Assembly: GCA_008694505.1 (NCBI GenBank)
Contig: VZDJ01000782.1
Location: forward strand, 34,775,872-34,839,871
Length of the DNA: 64,000 nucleotides
Source of the DNA: Cyanoderma ruficeps
Lineage: Eukaryota > Chordata > Aves > Passeriformes > Timaliidae
Direction of reading: 5' to 3'
Below are positions 1 to 14,640 of the stretch, in pieces (within the stretch, counting starts at the first letter, position 1; the number at the start of each line of letters is the position of its first letter). Under the pieces are notes generated by a model. That model had not been told where the DNA came from. It worked only from the letters and a program-made list of their open reading frames with translations, and ran no database searches. The position numbers and the translations under genes were made by a program.

Positions 1-2776
1 AATAGCAAATGTCTAAACACTCAGTTTGCATTGCACCACAGACTTGTCCAGTGCTGCATGGAAAGCCTGCATTCTGAGGATTGTTATGGAAGAGGAAATC
101 TCTGACAGTGTAACCTTGCTTATTCGTGTTTAGTTCAGTGGAGAGATGAGCTAGTTGTCTGTTAGCTGTTGTGGAGTAACTTTGGTGCACTTCTACTATC
201 ATTTCAGGATCATGGGCTTAAAAATTACTTGAATGGTTGAAACAGCAATGAGCAGTTAATATCAGTGAATTGATGTGTATGGGCCATTGATTCTGAGCAT
301 GTATTAGCAGCTTAAGGAGGATTTAGATGTCACTGTTTTTTCACAGCAGTTACAAATGTGCTCAGCTTGCTTATCACACCTGGGAAGCTGTTGCTTCAGA
401 TTTTTTCAGAATGTCGCAATCTGGAAGACAACTGTCTTGGTCCTGCTCTCCAACTTGGCTGAAAGTTTCAAAGATCTCTCAGTATGGACTGAGATCTAAG
501 CTGTTTACTCATTTTACTCTAGAAGACTTTACTCCCTGATAAGTGTTTAAGATGCTCTCTGGTCTCCTTGACAGTATAAGAAAATTATTCAGTAGAATTA
601 AGATAACACCTGATTTACTTGCTTGTGTATGATGTTATCAAATTTAACCAAATGTTTTCCTTGCACAACACAAGAACACATTTTTCATAAAAAGCATATC
701 TTGAGTTTCACAACATTAGTTACATAGCACAGGAATTGTTACTCTAACATTTTATTTAGATATTTTGTCACTGGTATTTGGAATAGACTTAGATTTTCAA
801 ATAGTTTCTTTTATTTTAAAGAGTTATTGTTATAGAAACATGGAGGGTATCGTCCCCAGATTTAAAATTCGTCCTGACAATAATTGAGTCAAACCTGAAA
901 GAGCTCAAAATGTAAATTGGAAAGGAAAGACTGCACAGATTTATTATGTGATTTCACACAGGATTTGGCTCTTAACCATGAGTTTATTAAGAACATAGGA
1001 GGAAATACAGTAATGACTGTTCAAATCTGCAGATGCCACAAAACTTAAATACTAAAGAGTCACTTAATCAGAGCAAGATTAATTGCTTGGTTAGGAGCTG
1101 TAAGCAATTTGCATTTCACTCTGGCCTAAAGCAGACCTGTGTTTTTAGGAGCATAGAGGTTTGAGAACATACTTAGCAAGTTGAACAATTTGTGGTAGGA
1201 AATGCTGACTTTGAATGGTGTTTCAACTAAACATGAATTTTCAGCATGCCTTGTGGCCAAAAGGACCAGTGAGATCCTGAGGTTAGAAATGGGAATACTG
1301 CCAGGGAAGAAATACTCCTGTCTGTATTTGGCTTTGGTGTAACCTTTTGGAAGAATATTACGCTCAATTTCAGTAGTCACAATTTTCAGTAATGCTGGGA
1401 AGCTGGACAGAAAACAATCATGAGAGCAATAAAAGCATTAAAAAGGAGCACTGGCATGAGAGTCTCAAAAAACAGAATCTGCTTAGTTTAGTGAAAGAAG
1501 AATCAGCCTAGATGAACCATCTTTGGAGAAAAATAGATAGTAAAGAACTGTTCCACCTAGCAGAGAAAGAGTAATCCAGGAAGCCTAAGCAGAGGTCAGA
1601 CATGTTACAAAACGAGATAAAGGTACATAACAACAGTAAGGGCATCCCCTAGTTGGGATATCAGATGATTTCCTGAAAAATTGTGGTTTGATAGGAAGAG
1701 GGCTAATTCAGACCAGTCAGACCCCACATTACACAAGAAGTCAAACCAAACTATCACAAGTCATGTTTGGCTGTCCCAGGAATAACTTGCCTTTAACAAA
1801 AGCATGAACAGCATTTCGCAGAGGTTTGAGAGAGAGAGATTATGAACTAATTTCAGTTCTGCTGTGGTGTGATCAGTATACAGAGCAAGTTCTGAGCTAA
1901 ATAGGCTACTGGATATGTTTAGCCATGTCCTTTGTGTCTCTAGAGAACTGCAAATGGACTACTAATGCATACCCTGACTTGACTCATGGCTATTAGGATA
2001 TGGCTCATTAGTTTTAAATTTCATTATACGATATGCCTTGTGATGGTTTGGGCTATATATACTTTAATTATGAAAATGAGGTGAACAGCACAGGAGGAAA
2101 GTGTCTGTGTAAATGTCAGCTTTATTGAATATAGCTAATTATTATTTATTTATTATTATTTATTTTTCCAAGCTTTTAAAAGTTAGAAATCTTTTGAAAT
2201 TTATTAGATGTTTTTGCGCCCCTTTTTTCTCTGCTTTTACAAGCAACTTGTAATCCAATGGTCATTTTCAATTCATTTTCAGCTCATAATAAGACTTATA
2301 TGACAAATGGAAAAATCCAGTGTTCTCTTTTTATAGTTAGACTTGAACTTTTATATACCAATTAAAGCTTAGCGAAGGTAAATTGTACTCATGGATTCTG
2401 CTCCAGCAATATATTTTGATTAAAATGTATTTTTTCTTTACATTTTAAACTAATTCACGAAATTATATCTAAATAGAGCAGGCATTTAGTGGACTTTTTT
2501 CGTAAGTATCTGTGGCAATATGATTCTGTTTAAAATGCTAATAAATGCATCCCATCTCCTAATGAAACCAGTGTTCCCTGCATAATTAATTAGCGTTTTA
2601 TACAAATGAGGATGGGAAAGCCATATTCACAGTAGCTTTCTACCAGAAAGGTTAATAAAAGAATTCTGTGCAGTTCTGAAACACCACAAGAGTGGCTCAT
2701 TTCTGCAAAACCGGTATTTTGCAAGTAAAAATTTTAGTGAAATTTACCTGGAATCGTTGTTCCATACAGCTTTTAT

Positions 2777-2792
2777 CCACAAGGTGGCATTC
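2777..2792 (+). promoter_or_regulatory. Candidate CTCF-like motif
   Basis: CCACAAGGTGGCATTC fits the CTCF core CCACNAGGTGGCA closely. It lies in AT-rich non-repetitive DNA. Motif match only. Confidence 0.3.
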
Positions 2793-5700
2793 CTAACAGG
2801 AGTTTGCTAGACGTGGTCGCTTGCAGTTTTTGAAGGACTCTAAGCGGGAGGCAGTCATAAGCATTTGTAATATTATATGAGCTTTTTATGTTTTCATTTT
2901 TATAAAATGTAATTAAGAGTCATTTAAGTCAGAAATCTTAATGATAACTAGGTTAATACTCATTGATGTGTGGAGTATCCAGAAATATGTGATGGTTCCA
3001 GGTTACAAAACAACACATTAATTCATGACATTTTATGCTACTAGAGACTTTTCAACTGTAAAGCTGGAATCAACTTTGCTTTAATGAAAGAGTCTAAAGT
3101 AATAATTTAAAAATTCTTTAAATCAAGAGCACAAGTAATACCATGGTCTTGTACGCAAACCCCAGTGTCTGTTGTTTTGAACATGATGTGGCATATGGAG
3201 CTTGTAGTGAGTTCTGAGTTAAGGAAGGGCACATGACAATGTTCATGGGGAAAAGCTGTATAAATTATGTCTTGCTCTGCAGGGGAGGATTTTACATAGT
3301 TTAATGTTACAATGACCAAGCAATTTATTTTCATATGCCTGTCATCCAGGTTGATAACAGCTCGCGGGCAGCTCTGCTTTTCTTCAGGCTTTACGTCTTT
3401 TTCAGTTACTTGTAGTCTTTGTATGCTAAATTCAAATACCCTGTTACTCTTTTTCTTTAAATACAGGCATGAAGGGAGTATAATGCTACCTGCTAAACCA
3501 ATACAAGTGCACTAGATTTTATATAACAGGCACGTGCATATTATACTTTTCCCCCCCTTGGTTAAGGTCCTGGTCTTACTTTGCTTTTTTTGCTGACTCT
3601 CTAAGATCAGACCTTAGCTAAATAATCATTTATATTTCCATTCTAGCTGGTGTCCTACTTGTGTTTTGGTTTGAAAGCAGAAGACATAACCTGAAGTTGG
3701 TGCTGAAACTGTTATCCAGTGTAAATTGTGGAATTTTTTCCAAGTTTATTTCGAGTCAACAGAAAGTAATATGAGTTGTTTGGGGTTTGATTTGTTGTTT
3801 TGTGGTAGCAAAATTTCTGTGGAGTCTTTTCTAATGTGTGTGTAAATTTCCTGCTAATCCCTCTGCTCCATGTGCTGACCCCCACTGATGCCTCAGCCCT
3901 CTGGGTTTGGTTCCTCTCACTTAACACAGCTGAAAGGACAGAGCAGTGCTGCACCACGGCTGACACTAATGACAGTCTTTGCTGAGTTACTGGGCACTGT
4001 TTTGACATTAAGCAGATGTTCATGCTCCTAACATTCTGTTGTGCCTCTCTCATCTCTCAAAGATGGCTCTGCAAAACAGAATACGAATTTCTGTTCACTG
4101 AAAGCAATTGTCAGTCAGAAAAACCCCACTTTCAGAATGGTCAAGCTGGTAGAACCTACCTGCCGGTAGAATCTGGCACAAGGACTGTAGAGGCAAACCT
4201 TCTCAGTTGGTAGTATCTCATGCTGACTACCAGTAAATTTGAGGGCCTGAACATCTCCCACATGCTGGAAATTTTGAAGAAATGTGGTGAAAATGACTGT
4301 TTCCAGAACGTGGAAATGACTGGACAAAGAAAGTTATATATAATAATTATGAAGCGTTAATTTGTTGTTGTTGCCTTTCAAGTTAAGCTACACACTAAAT
4401 TTTCTTTATAGTAGTCATAGCACTAGGTGAGTAAATGAGGGCAGCATTCCTCTGAGAGGAGCAAGAAATCTGACCAACAGAGGAGGTTTAAAAATAGGAA
4501 AAGCAAAAGTGCAAAAAAACAAAGGGAAAGAAACATTCACGGCTCTGATGGCTGCCATGTGGAAAGGGCTTATTGTGAAGGATGGTCTGTAGATAGAACT
4601 GTACACAACTATACAAGGGAACAGGTTAGTCAAGGTAATGGCAGGGTTCAGGGTCCCCAAAAATGCTGTAATGTGTAGGGTGTGATGGACATCACCAGGA
4701 GAAATCAGTAGTCTGGAGCATCGCTGATGTTGCTTCTGGGACATCTCATGATGTCGGATCAGATGGATATGTACTCCAACTCCCAGAAATGAGGGAAAGA
4801 AATTATGCTGAATTTCTCCTTTTGCCTAAGGGTGTCTCAGTTATATGACAGTGACTATAAGTTCACATAACCCAGCACTTGCAGGTAACACTGTCAGAAA
4901 AAAACAGTTGTACTAGCTGTAGAAAAATAATAGACCTGATACTTCATGATGGATCTGCAAATTGCTTTGCTAGTACAAAGCACGTCAGGGGCTAATTTGA
5001 TGCAGTTTATTGTTTGCAAGAGGTGGATTATAAATGTTTGGAATTGCATCTTATGTAACTGCTGCTGGATAAGCATATGTATGAGTAAGTGTGACCTGGG
5101 AAAGGAAAATGTGATGCTGGGAGCTGTAACCACAAGTATTATCACTTCCCATATGTAACAAACTTATGCCTAGGGCAAGGAAGCACAATTACTGACATAA
5201 GCTATGTTTGCTCATGCAGGTGATTTTATTCTTCTAAGTGATTTATCACTCTGGCTAACATTTATTTTTTTGATTGAAGAGTTTTCTGGAATGATTATAG
5301 TCCAAAGGAAATTTGGAATTGTTTACTTTCAATAGATGACCAGGTCTGCCTATTGGAAATGTTAGATTTATAACGTACTTTCATGTGGGTTTTAAATTGG
5401 TGGAAGAAAGAGTCAAGGTTAGTCACATAATCTCTTTCAGTCTTTCACTTCCTGAGTCTCAGAAACCTGTAACTACACATTTGAGAAACTTACCAGATAA
5501 GATTACTTAAATATTTAATGTACTTCCAAATTGTATCATTTTACTTTATCTGTTATCAAAAGCATATGCTGGATTCTCTGAATTTATGTTGGGTGCTAAT
5601 GATACACTGATGATTACTGAAAACAGAAAAACTGTCCTCACTTCTTTTAGAAAAGGCAAAAAGATGTTATATTTTCAAACTGTTAAATCTAGCTTTTAAG

Positions 5701-8490
5701 TCCTGATTCCAGGAAGTGTGCAGCACCTGAATTGCCAACATCTTGTTCATTGTGCTCCTGGGTCACTGATGGTAAAGTTCTTAGTTTCTTATGCATTTAT
5801 ATTACTGTGAAAAGAGATAGTTATAAGTCCAGGTCCCTTCCTTCTCAGAGGGATCTGAGTGTAAAACAGTTATCCACTGTGTTACTTAGGTCTGACACTA
5901 GAATTACTTTTAGTAAAGACAAATCAAACCTAATACCCAGTCAACTCCTGTTCAAAATGCAGAGTGATGAAGCTGACCCAGAAGATACTGACTGCGAAGT
6001 GAGCTTTTTAGCACTGTATAGATCCAGTATAAAAGCTAGTTAAAAACTGTTTCACAGACAACTAAGATCCCCCAGTATCAAACAAATTGTTACTTATTTC
6101 TGCAAGGCACAGCTGACAGCTGATGGAAGAAATACAAATCACTTAAAAAAAAAAAAAATCTGTCCAAAATAAAATGTGCCTTCTGTGAGAATTTAGCTTA
6201 TTGTGCTAAGCCTCAGGGTGAAGAGTGGATCTCCCGCCTCCCATGGTGGTGTCTCTTTGGTTAGTTCAGGGGCAACAGAAGCATCATCTTCATTTGTGAG
6301 GATTTTTCCTTTATATTAATTGCATGTTCTGCTTCATAAATCAACTTACATTTAAATGGAATAGCTTAAAAGTAATTGTGCAGCTGAGCAACTGATGAGT
6401 TATTGTGCCTTATGGGTCCTGTGGCTGTGTGGGTAAGGACCAAAAAGACAAAAATTGGTCTCTTTAACCTCCAGTGTCCCCTAACTCTCCTCCAATGAGC
6501 TTCCTGTCACTTTAATTTAAGAAGCATTTTGATCAGCTTATGAAAGCAATTCTATTATGCATTTGTCTCCAGTTCCCCAGAAAAAATTTTCCAGTCCTGT
6601 GTTCCTAAATTCCCTTCTGTACGTTGTCTTTCCTTTTTTTGGTTTTTTTTTTTTTGGGTAGCTGTATTAGATACTAGGGATAATGTTGTATGTAGATCTG
6701 GTTTTAGAGGCTAGACAGATGAAATAAGCAACATTTGGAGTGCCATTGAGATAACCTTGGTAATTTTTTTTTTTTGTTTGCAAAGCAGATGTCTCTGTTA
6801 TGCACTCAAATTCTTCACTGTCACCATTATCATAAAGTCATTTTAGTCATAACTGTTTCTTAATTCTCTAAGCCTTTTCATGGGACATTTTAAAATCAGT
6901 CTTTGTGGGAAAAATTTTGCTTTATATTACAACTCAAAATACCGGAATTTTAAAAATAATCTTGTAAAATGCATTTTGTAGTTAATGTAATTAACTTGGA
7001 CTGCAAATTGAGAGTTTTATTTCCCTTTTGGAATCAGGTACCCTTTGAAATGTTCATGCTGAAGTTCTGTAAACTGTGTTGTCCTTCTGTGTTGTGACAC
7101 TGTGTTGTCACTGTACTTCTTTTAGCAGAATTTTAAAAACTGCCATGAGTTCTGACTGGAAGGAAAAGTGTATGTATGCAACAATTTTTAGTGGAAAGGA
7201 GAACCAGAAGACATGATTTTGTTATTATAACTTTACCTAAGAGGAGGAGATGCATATGTATGAGTGTGTGGATATTTGATAAGTTTATATTTCTCAGACA
7301 GCTTGGAAGTGGTGATTTTTGCAGGATTTCAAATTCATTAGGAGATGCTGGGTTTTTTCCTTCATCTTACTCCTACCCAAATTCTTAAATAAATGACACA
7401 AAAATTTTTAAAATCAGACTTCACGATGTAGAAAGTAAAAAGTGGGGGGAAAGAGCAGCAAAATTCAGATCCAGTGAATGCTCAGAAGCTGGACACAATT
7501 CTGCAATGTGTCTGTAAATTAAAGCCCAAGACTGAAATTATGACCCTTTCAACAATTCCTTTAACCATGGCCATGACTAAGGCTTCCTAGCCTAAATATC
7601 TTACTATAAAAGTGGAGCTGTGGTTTTCTTGAGAGCTTTGTGTAAAAGCCTGCTGCAGTGAGGCTAGGGACCTGGGAAACAGGAGGGTGCTGAGAGGAGT
7701 GCTTCTACTTTTTGTCTGGCAATAATTCTGAGCTAAAAGAGGAAAACAACATTATTTTTTTTTTCCAAAATTGTGTTTAACCTGGAATGAGAATTTATAG
7801 TTTAGCAGTCTATCTGAAGTTGTATGATTTTATGTATATGCACACATATATATAATGTGCATGCCTGCAGATTGTATATGTATTTCAGTTGTGAGCATGG
7901 GATATCATGCTGGAGTTGTAGCTTGCTGGATCAATGTGAGCAATCTTGACTGCTGCATCTCAGATCATGTGTTGAAAGAGATGTGCATCCCCGTGAAGAA
8001 AGAGATCCCTGTGAGTACCAGTCTGCTGCATCATCCCATCCAGATGGGATCTGACCCATGCAGTTGTCCCTCCTACTCAATGCGAGTTTGATGTCACAGA
8101 GGGACCACATGACTTCCCTGAGCGGTGCTGTCAGGTTCAGGGCTTCTGCAGCCCAGGGCTCCAGCTGGCCTTGACCCTTGGCCGGTTTTGTGCAGATGCA
8201 TTGCCTGACCTTGGTTCACTGTCACTGAGGAAGCTGTCACTGAGCTCTGAGAGTCTGTAAACTGAAACCCTGCAAGATAAGAAAAGTAAAAACAAGCAGA
8301 ACTGGATGTGCTGAGCTGGGAACACTGTCTCAGGGGTTGGGGACAAATACTGACATGGAATCTAAAAATCTAGGGGAAAAAGCAAAAACTTAGAAGATGG
8401 CATCTCTGCAACTCTAAGGACTTGTACTGATTTATTGGGGTATTTTGACATGAATGAAAGACATTTCTTTTTAAATATAAAGTGTGCAAC

Positions 8491-8536
8491 ACCAATAAAA
8501 AGCAACAGAAACCACCAATAAAAAGCAACAGAAACC
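8491..8536. repeat. Tandem duplication, 2 x 23 bp
   Basis: Two identical 23-bp copies beginning ACCAATAAAAAGCAACAG stand head to tail. No divergence is seen between them, which suggests a recent slippage event. Confidence 0.95.
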
Positions 8537-10363
8537 ACTTCATATGCTTTTCTCTTTTTTTCCCTCCTCCCTTTTCCTTTTCCATATGGATCCTCATCTC
8601 ATCAGCTCTTTCCTGACCCATCTGAAGGATGCTTCTCTGATCAGCCTCTGGTCAAATGTGCCTCTTGATACACTTTACTGTTTTCATTTCACTCTGTAAA
8701 CATACAGCCCCCAAGGCACACTTGGCACATGGTAATGTTCTCTCTCTGCTCTTGACCCCGATGTCCACACCGGCATGGTGTGGTGGCCCTGGAGTGGCTA
8801 CAGTGACCAGCCAGCCCTCTGGCTGTGTGACCTACACAGCTTGGTATCAGGGCTGGAGGAGCAAGAATGACATTCTCAGCCCTGATGTGAGTGTCTGGGG
8901 CTGGGATGGGGACTGGAGACCCAAAACGCTCTCCAGGATTGCTCACCTGGGTAAAAATAACTCTGGTTTCCAACCACAGCAGTCACCAGTCCTGAGCCCT
9001 GGCAGAGGTTCCCCCCTTGCTGTCACAGCCAAAGTCACCAGCTGTCTCCAGAAGCACACTACATCTATACATGGCAGACTCTCTGCTGCCTTCAGATCCC
9101 TCTGATTAAAGAAATCATCTCATTTTGGGAGTGTCATTTTGGGAGTAACCTTTATTGGGTTTATGTTTGGTTGTACTATTTGTATGGATGGCACTGATAT
9201 TCAGCCAATGCCTCACTGAACTTCTGTTGGTTTCCACTTGGTTTGGACATGGAAGAAATGTGTGTGTGGCTTCTGGAATGTGCTCTGCAATTCCTCAGAC
9301 CAAAGTGAAGATTCTGCATCTCCTCATCTCTTGTGTCCTTCAGACCAGGCCCGTTTCTGCCAGCACCGTGCTTCTTGATGCCAATCTCTTCATCTCACTT
9401 CTGATGCCAGGTAATTAGGCAAGCAGAAGGTCATTAGACAAAACAGACAACCTGCACAATTTAAGCTGGACTGCAAGTATACCTTGATTCCGTACATTTT
9501 AATCAGAGGGGTTTTTGTTTGTTTGAGTTTGTTATTTGTTGATTGCTTGTTTTTAAATGAAGATGCTAACATAAAATGTTTGGCAATATAGGTGTCCCTA
9601 AAATGTCAGTTGAGGACCAGATTCGGAATGGGATTTATGTCTGATTTTGTTAGAGAATCCATTTTGGCATATTATGAAAGTTGCATCTACTTCATTAGTT
9701 GCAATCAGACCAATCAATACCAATACCAATCAAATTTTTATTATATCCACATTGTGTAGATTTCAGCTGTAGCTTCAAATGCATGAACAATGCCTGCTAT
9801 TTGCCAACTGACATTTGAAGAAAAACCTTAGAGGTTAGAAAATAGTAACATTCAAAGAAATTGGAGATATGATTTTGTACTTAAAGTGGTTAAGAAATTC
9901 CTTCAGTGGATTCTTAACTAAAGAGAGGAATAAACAAATGATGCAGAATCAACCAAGAGGCAGAGGCAGAAGGCAGGGAAGTGGTTGTAGTGTTAAGAAG
10001 GAAGTTCATAACCCATTAACGTAGGGGAATTATTTGAAGATACTAATGTTGTGGGGTACAAGGGAAATACAATCGCTTTCTAGAGCTTTTGGCAGAATTT
10101 CAGATGCGAGTACAATGGCTGCAACTAAATGGGAGTTTTTTCATTAGGTTGATAATTAGGCAAAAAAGCAGGGGAAAAGAACTGTAAAAAGGAGAGTGTT
10201 TTATCTGGAAAAAAATTACAGCCATGTCAAAAGCTGTTTATTACAGAGAAAGATATGACCTCAATCTGGCCTATAAACTTTGTAGTTGTATGATTTTCCA
10301 TACAACAAAAACCCCATGAATGTTAACTTCAAAGTAGCAGTGAGACATGATGCTATTGAGAGG

Positions 10364-10402
10364 TCTCCAAAGCTACATCTCCAAAGCTGTATCTCCAAAG
10401 TG
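10364..10402. repeat. Short tandem repeat, about 3 x 14 bp
   Basis: The unit TCTCCAAAGCTACA is repeated with small changes (TCTCCAAAGCTGTA, then TCTCCAAAGTGCG). Confidence 0.85.
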
Positions 10403-13400
10403 CGTAGATATAGACAAAATACAAAATAAATCCAGTGAACTAAACTGCCCACATGGTTGAATCACTTGGGAACCTGGAGAAGTAGAATTTCATACACCAT
10501 AAAGAAACAAAGGTGCTCAGGAATAAAAGGCTTCCTAGTCACACTGTGAGCTTCTGCTGTGTAGAAACTGCTGCAGCCCAAACTCCTTTAAGGAAACCAG
10601 TCTCTGATCTAAGCTGAAGGCAGAAATGTTATTGCACGGTGTACAATTGCATTTACCTTTGAGCACTTGCTAAAGAGGCAAAAGATACATTTTGGAGAGA
10701 GACTCACAGAGTCTATCAACTGGAAAATAAATCATCCTCTTCTACAGCCCACTCCATTATACCCCTCTGCCCTTAGTGGCCTCCTTTGAACTTGGATTCA
10801 CTACATTTCCAGGCACATCTGAGCTTAGAGAACACATTATGTAGCACAAGGGAGAGCAGGTGGTCCTGTGCAGCTCTGTTTGTGTTCAGCCTAATCTGAA
10901 ATATTGGCTTTTGGAGGAGGGGCAGGGATCTTGGGGCAATATATGCAATTCATCATCACTCTTTTCACTGACTGTGAGAAACTGCTACACCTGCTGCTCT
11001 GCTTCAGATGGGCTTTGAAATACTGGCAGGCTGAAGGACATAGGAGTTTTTCTTTCATGGTAACAAAAATAAGCACTTTGTTCTGTTATCTGTAAAGCTA
11101 AGGCAGTTTCCTACAAGCAGCGATAATTTGAAAGCAGTTTCTGGCTTGCAATTGATACATAAACAAGGGTATTTTTGGAAATGCTTGTTGCATTTATTAT
11201 TAAAAAAAATAAAAAAAAATCACTGCTAATTTTCAGTTTGCTGAGTCTTTTAAAACATAATTTCCAAAAGAAACGCTTTGAATTGTCAGGCAGAATGGAA
11301 ATAACTCTTTGCTGTGAGACAAAATCAGCAGTGCTTAGTGTAGAGTAACTACTAGAAATCATTTTGCTGTCAGAAGGAGTCTGAGTGCCTTTATGCCACA
11401 AAAAAGTTCAAACAGTGTTCATCTGTGAACCAAAACCCAGAATATTGATGCAAAGCAAATGCCCACTGATGAACACAACCTGTCCAAGGGGAATCAGAGT
11501 GTGTTGGAGGACTGGCATGATGCCTAAAAGCAAACTGCTGGTATGGCTGCCCTGATGGAAGAAAGACCCAATACACAGTAGCTCAGAGTCTGTGTTGGGA
11601 GATGCAAACTCTGAGCGCATTTTTTGTGTTTTCTAGGCACTTTTAGAGAAAACTGGGAAAACTCATCCCTGATTCATGAAAGGCTTTCATAAATCTGCAG
11701 ATGCCAGGCCTGAGTCTGAGGTCCAGGAGAGGCCACATGCCACCTGTGTGACTGTTGTGGCAGCAAAATTAATGTGCCCTCCCCGATGTGGCAATTGGGG
11801 AACTTGGCTGTCATGTCCAGGGTGAGCACAGGGCTCTGGGTCCTGCTTGCCAGTGCTGGCTGCCCCATCCCATCCTGCCTGGCCCATCCTGTCCTGGCCC
11901 CCTCCACCCTCTTCCCTTGCTGCAATACCACAACTGCCTGGTCCACTCCCTGCAGTGAGTGCTTTTACCTGCACTGCTGAGAGCCTTGGGGCTAATTTAG
12001 CATTTAGGGAAGGCAATAGCAAATGTGCTAACAGTGCATATAGATAAGGTAAGATTTTATTTGGGGGGAAAAAAATTGAAATACAGTTTCCAAACAGCAT
12101 TTTAAAATGGATTGTAAGAAGAAGCTGAATTTCTCTTGTAAATAATAAAAATTAAAAATTGTCCATTGTAAAAACAACCTGTAGATTCTTTGAAGTTCAT
12201 TTATTTAAGCAGGTTATAAATTATTTTAGTTTTGTTCATCATCTGGCTATGTGACTGACTGCGTAACATTAGCATCTACATCTGTTTGGGAGTAATATTA
12301 CTGTGCATCTTTGAAGATGACCCTGGAATTTCAGAATAGAGGGTTTAATTAATTTTTACTTTATGGTAACTCTGCAACCTGATTAATTTCAAGTGAATTA
12401 CAAAAGTGCCATGGAGTCCAGTGGGAGCAAGATTGGATTATTGCAAAATGCAGGCTTAAAATTAATTATATATTTATTAACTTTAAAACAATTATCCATG
12501 ACATTCCCTCTTAACCTTTTCATTACTGTTTTACACAGCCTAAAATAGCTACCCATGAAGCGTAAATGTGAACATGAACAGGACATCATGCTTTCCAAAA
12601 CAATTAAAATTCTTATTCACTCTTTTCATGTCCCTCATGCTTGCTGTGTGTAATGAGGCTGAAAGACAACAAGGGCCATGGGCACTGAAGATACTTGTCA
12701 AGTCTGTGATTGAAGCTACTGAAGTTCCCTACTAATATGGCACATGAAAACTTAGCTAAAGAAGTGCTACAGTTCCAAAGTCAAACACTCAGCTACTAGA
12801 AAATACACAAGTCATACCTTCCAAGGCAGTCTTAGCTCAATTTCCCTATGTATACCCTTTATAATATAGTATTTAATTCCAACATCACAGAAAAGTTACT
12901 CCTGAAGTTTCCTCCTAATTCCTTCTCTGAGCATATCTGTATCTGTGTAGCCCTATGAGCTGGGTCTCCCAGAGAGCATTGTATTAGAACCTAGCAGAGA
13001 AACATTGGATCTAAACTCCTGATTTCCTAAAGTTTCAAAACAAAGTCAACCTGGCATGACTACATTGATTGAGGAGAGCTGTAGGGGCCCCACAGAGGGG
13101 AGGAGGTGTGGGCTTCTTTGTCCCACCTACTACTCCTTATATTTTGCTAGGAGTACAGTGATCAAAGTGACAGTCCAGTGCTTCCCCAACAATACACTGA
13201 ACTAATCAAAAAAATGGTTAATTTTTCTTTTAGAAAAACTAAATGAAATGGTTTCTTTTTCTTAATACACTGATTAACCAAACATAAAGCCCCTTGCCCA
13301 GTTGGAAAGCTCATCCATGCTAGCTGAGCATTCAGGGTTTTATTTTGCTCTAGACACAGGGAAAATGCAGTGTGGTTTTAAATTCTGTCACAGAGGAAGG

Positions 13401-14389
13401 GTACACAGCAGGTAGGCAAACCTGCCAAGGACAGCTTTGGAATCAGGTTGGTCAGAGATTGGAAGGGGTCAGGAAACGCCTTGCAAATCACTGGGAATGA
13501 GAGCGGAGGAGCAGCTCTGCATCTCGCTTTTCCTTTTGGCAGTAGCTAATTAGTCCCTATGTCAGGAACAGGTTTCCAGTGAAAAGCAAAGCCCTGCACT
13601 GCCTGTTACCAAGCAATTATTCATTGCCATTCAAGCAATCATTGCTGCCTCTGAGACAGCAGCTACTTTCTTCTTTGAGAAACACAGGAGACAACTTTCC
13701 ATTAAGCAGTCAGTCTTGTTTACAGGAAAATTCATACATAAATAATAGAAATAATGTACCAAGGCAAAATTTAATCTTTTTAAGTGAAAAACCTGAGGGA
13801 AGCCACTAATGTAGAAAACAGTGGGGGGTTTTGACTCTACCTGAGGAAAAATAAAAGAAAAGGTCCAAATAATGTAAAACATTTTTTGTAAAAGGTTTAC
13901 CTTGTGTTTTCAAAAATTATAACGTCTTCTCCAGTTGGTAAAAAACATATCATAGCTCCCAAGTTGGTGGGGGAACAAAGAGTTTGCAGTCTTTACTATC
14001 AAGTGCTTAGTTGGTTTCAAGTGTTCAAATTTCTGATTATTTTGATAGGAAAGCTTGAAAGGATAAATGTGTCTGTCCAGTGCCAGGTGATGCTCTAAGC
14101 GGTCTTGCTGTGCAGTCTCAGGGTTGATGAAAACCCTTATCTGAAGGCATGTGAACAGCAGCCAGGTTACACATCCAGAACCATACAGAGCCATCCACAG
14201 TTTAATAGGCATTTCTTTATCTGGATATGAGCACTGTACATACCTAGGTCTCCACTGTGCTCAATTGTGGCAGAGCTACAGAAATAACGGGCGCGTTCCT
14301 CTTTCATCCTTACAAGAGTACTGATAGACTTTTCCAGGAGTTTTGCCGACTTATCTCGTCATACTTGTGTAGCCTAAGGCAGGATGAAG

Positions 14390-14640
14390 GGCAGGAAGCC
14401 TGGGCTGTGCTCGGGAAGCAAAGGCAGCTCCGAGCGGACAGCGCCGGGGCCGGGGCGGGGGCCGGGCCGGCCGGGAGTGTGGCACCGAGGGCTGCCGGGG
14501 CTCGGGACACGCTCCTTTCATCGCCGGTGTTCCGGGCAGAAAGGCGGCCCCAGCAGCCATCTGCCAGGCCCCGCTCCCAGCCCGCCTGCGGTGCCGTGGC
14601 TCCGGGGGAAGCATCTGACTCATTTGCCCTGCGCTGATAA
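14390..14640. other. Isolated CpG-rich islet
   Basis: About two dozen CpGs lie within 250 bp, including GGGGCCGGGGCGGGG-type Sp1 boxes, in the middle of AT-rich intergenic DNA. All reading frames are open because stop codons are rare in such DNA, and none of the peptides is recognisable. It could be a small orphan CpG island marking an unannotated transcript or enhancer. Confidence 0.5.

Larger units (their letters stand above)
1..14389. other. Intergenic, no gene recognised
   Basis: AT-rich DNA whose open frames are all short (under 150 codons), lack recognisable protein motifs and are scattered over both strands. AT-rich blocks such as CATAATTAATTAGCG near 2581 resemble homeodomain-type sites but cannot be called conserved without an alignment. 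Short poly-A/poly-T runs occur near 6144, 6640 and 6765. No RNA gene was seen. Confidence 0.7.
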
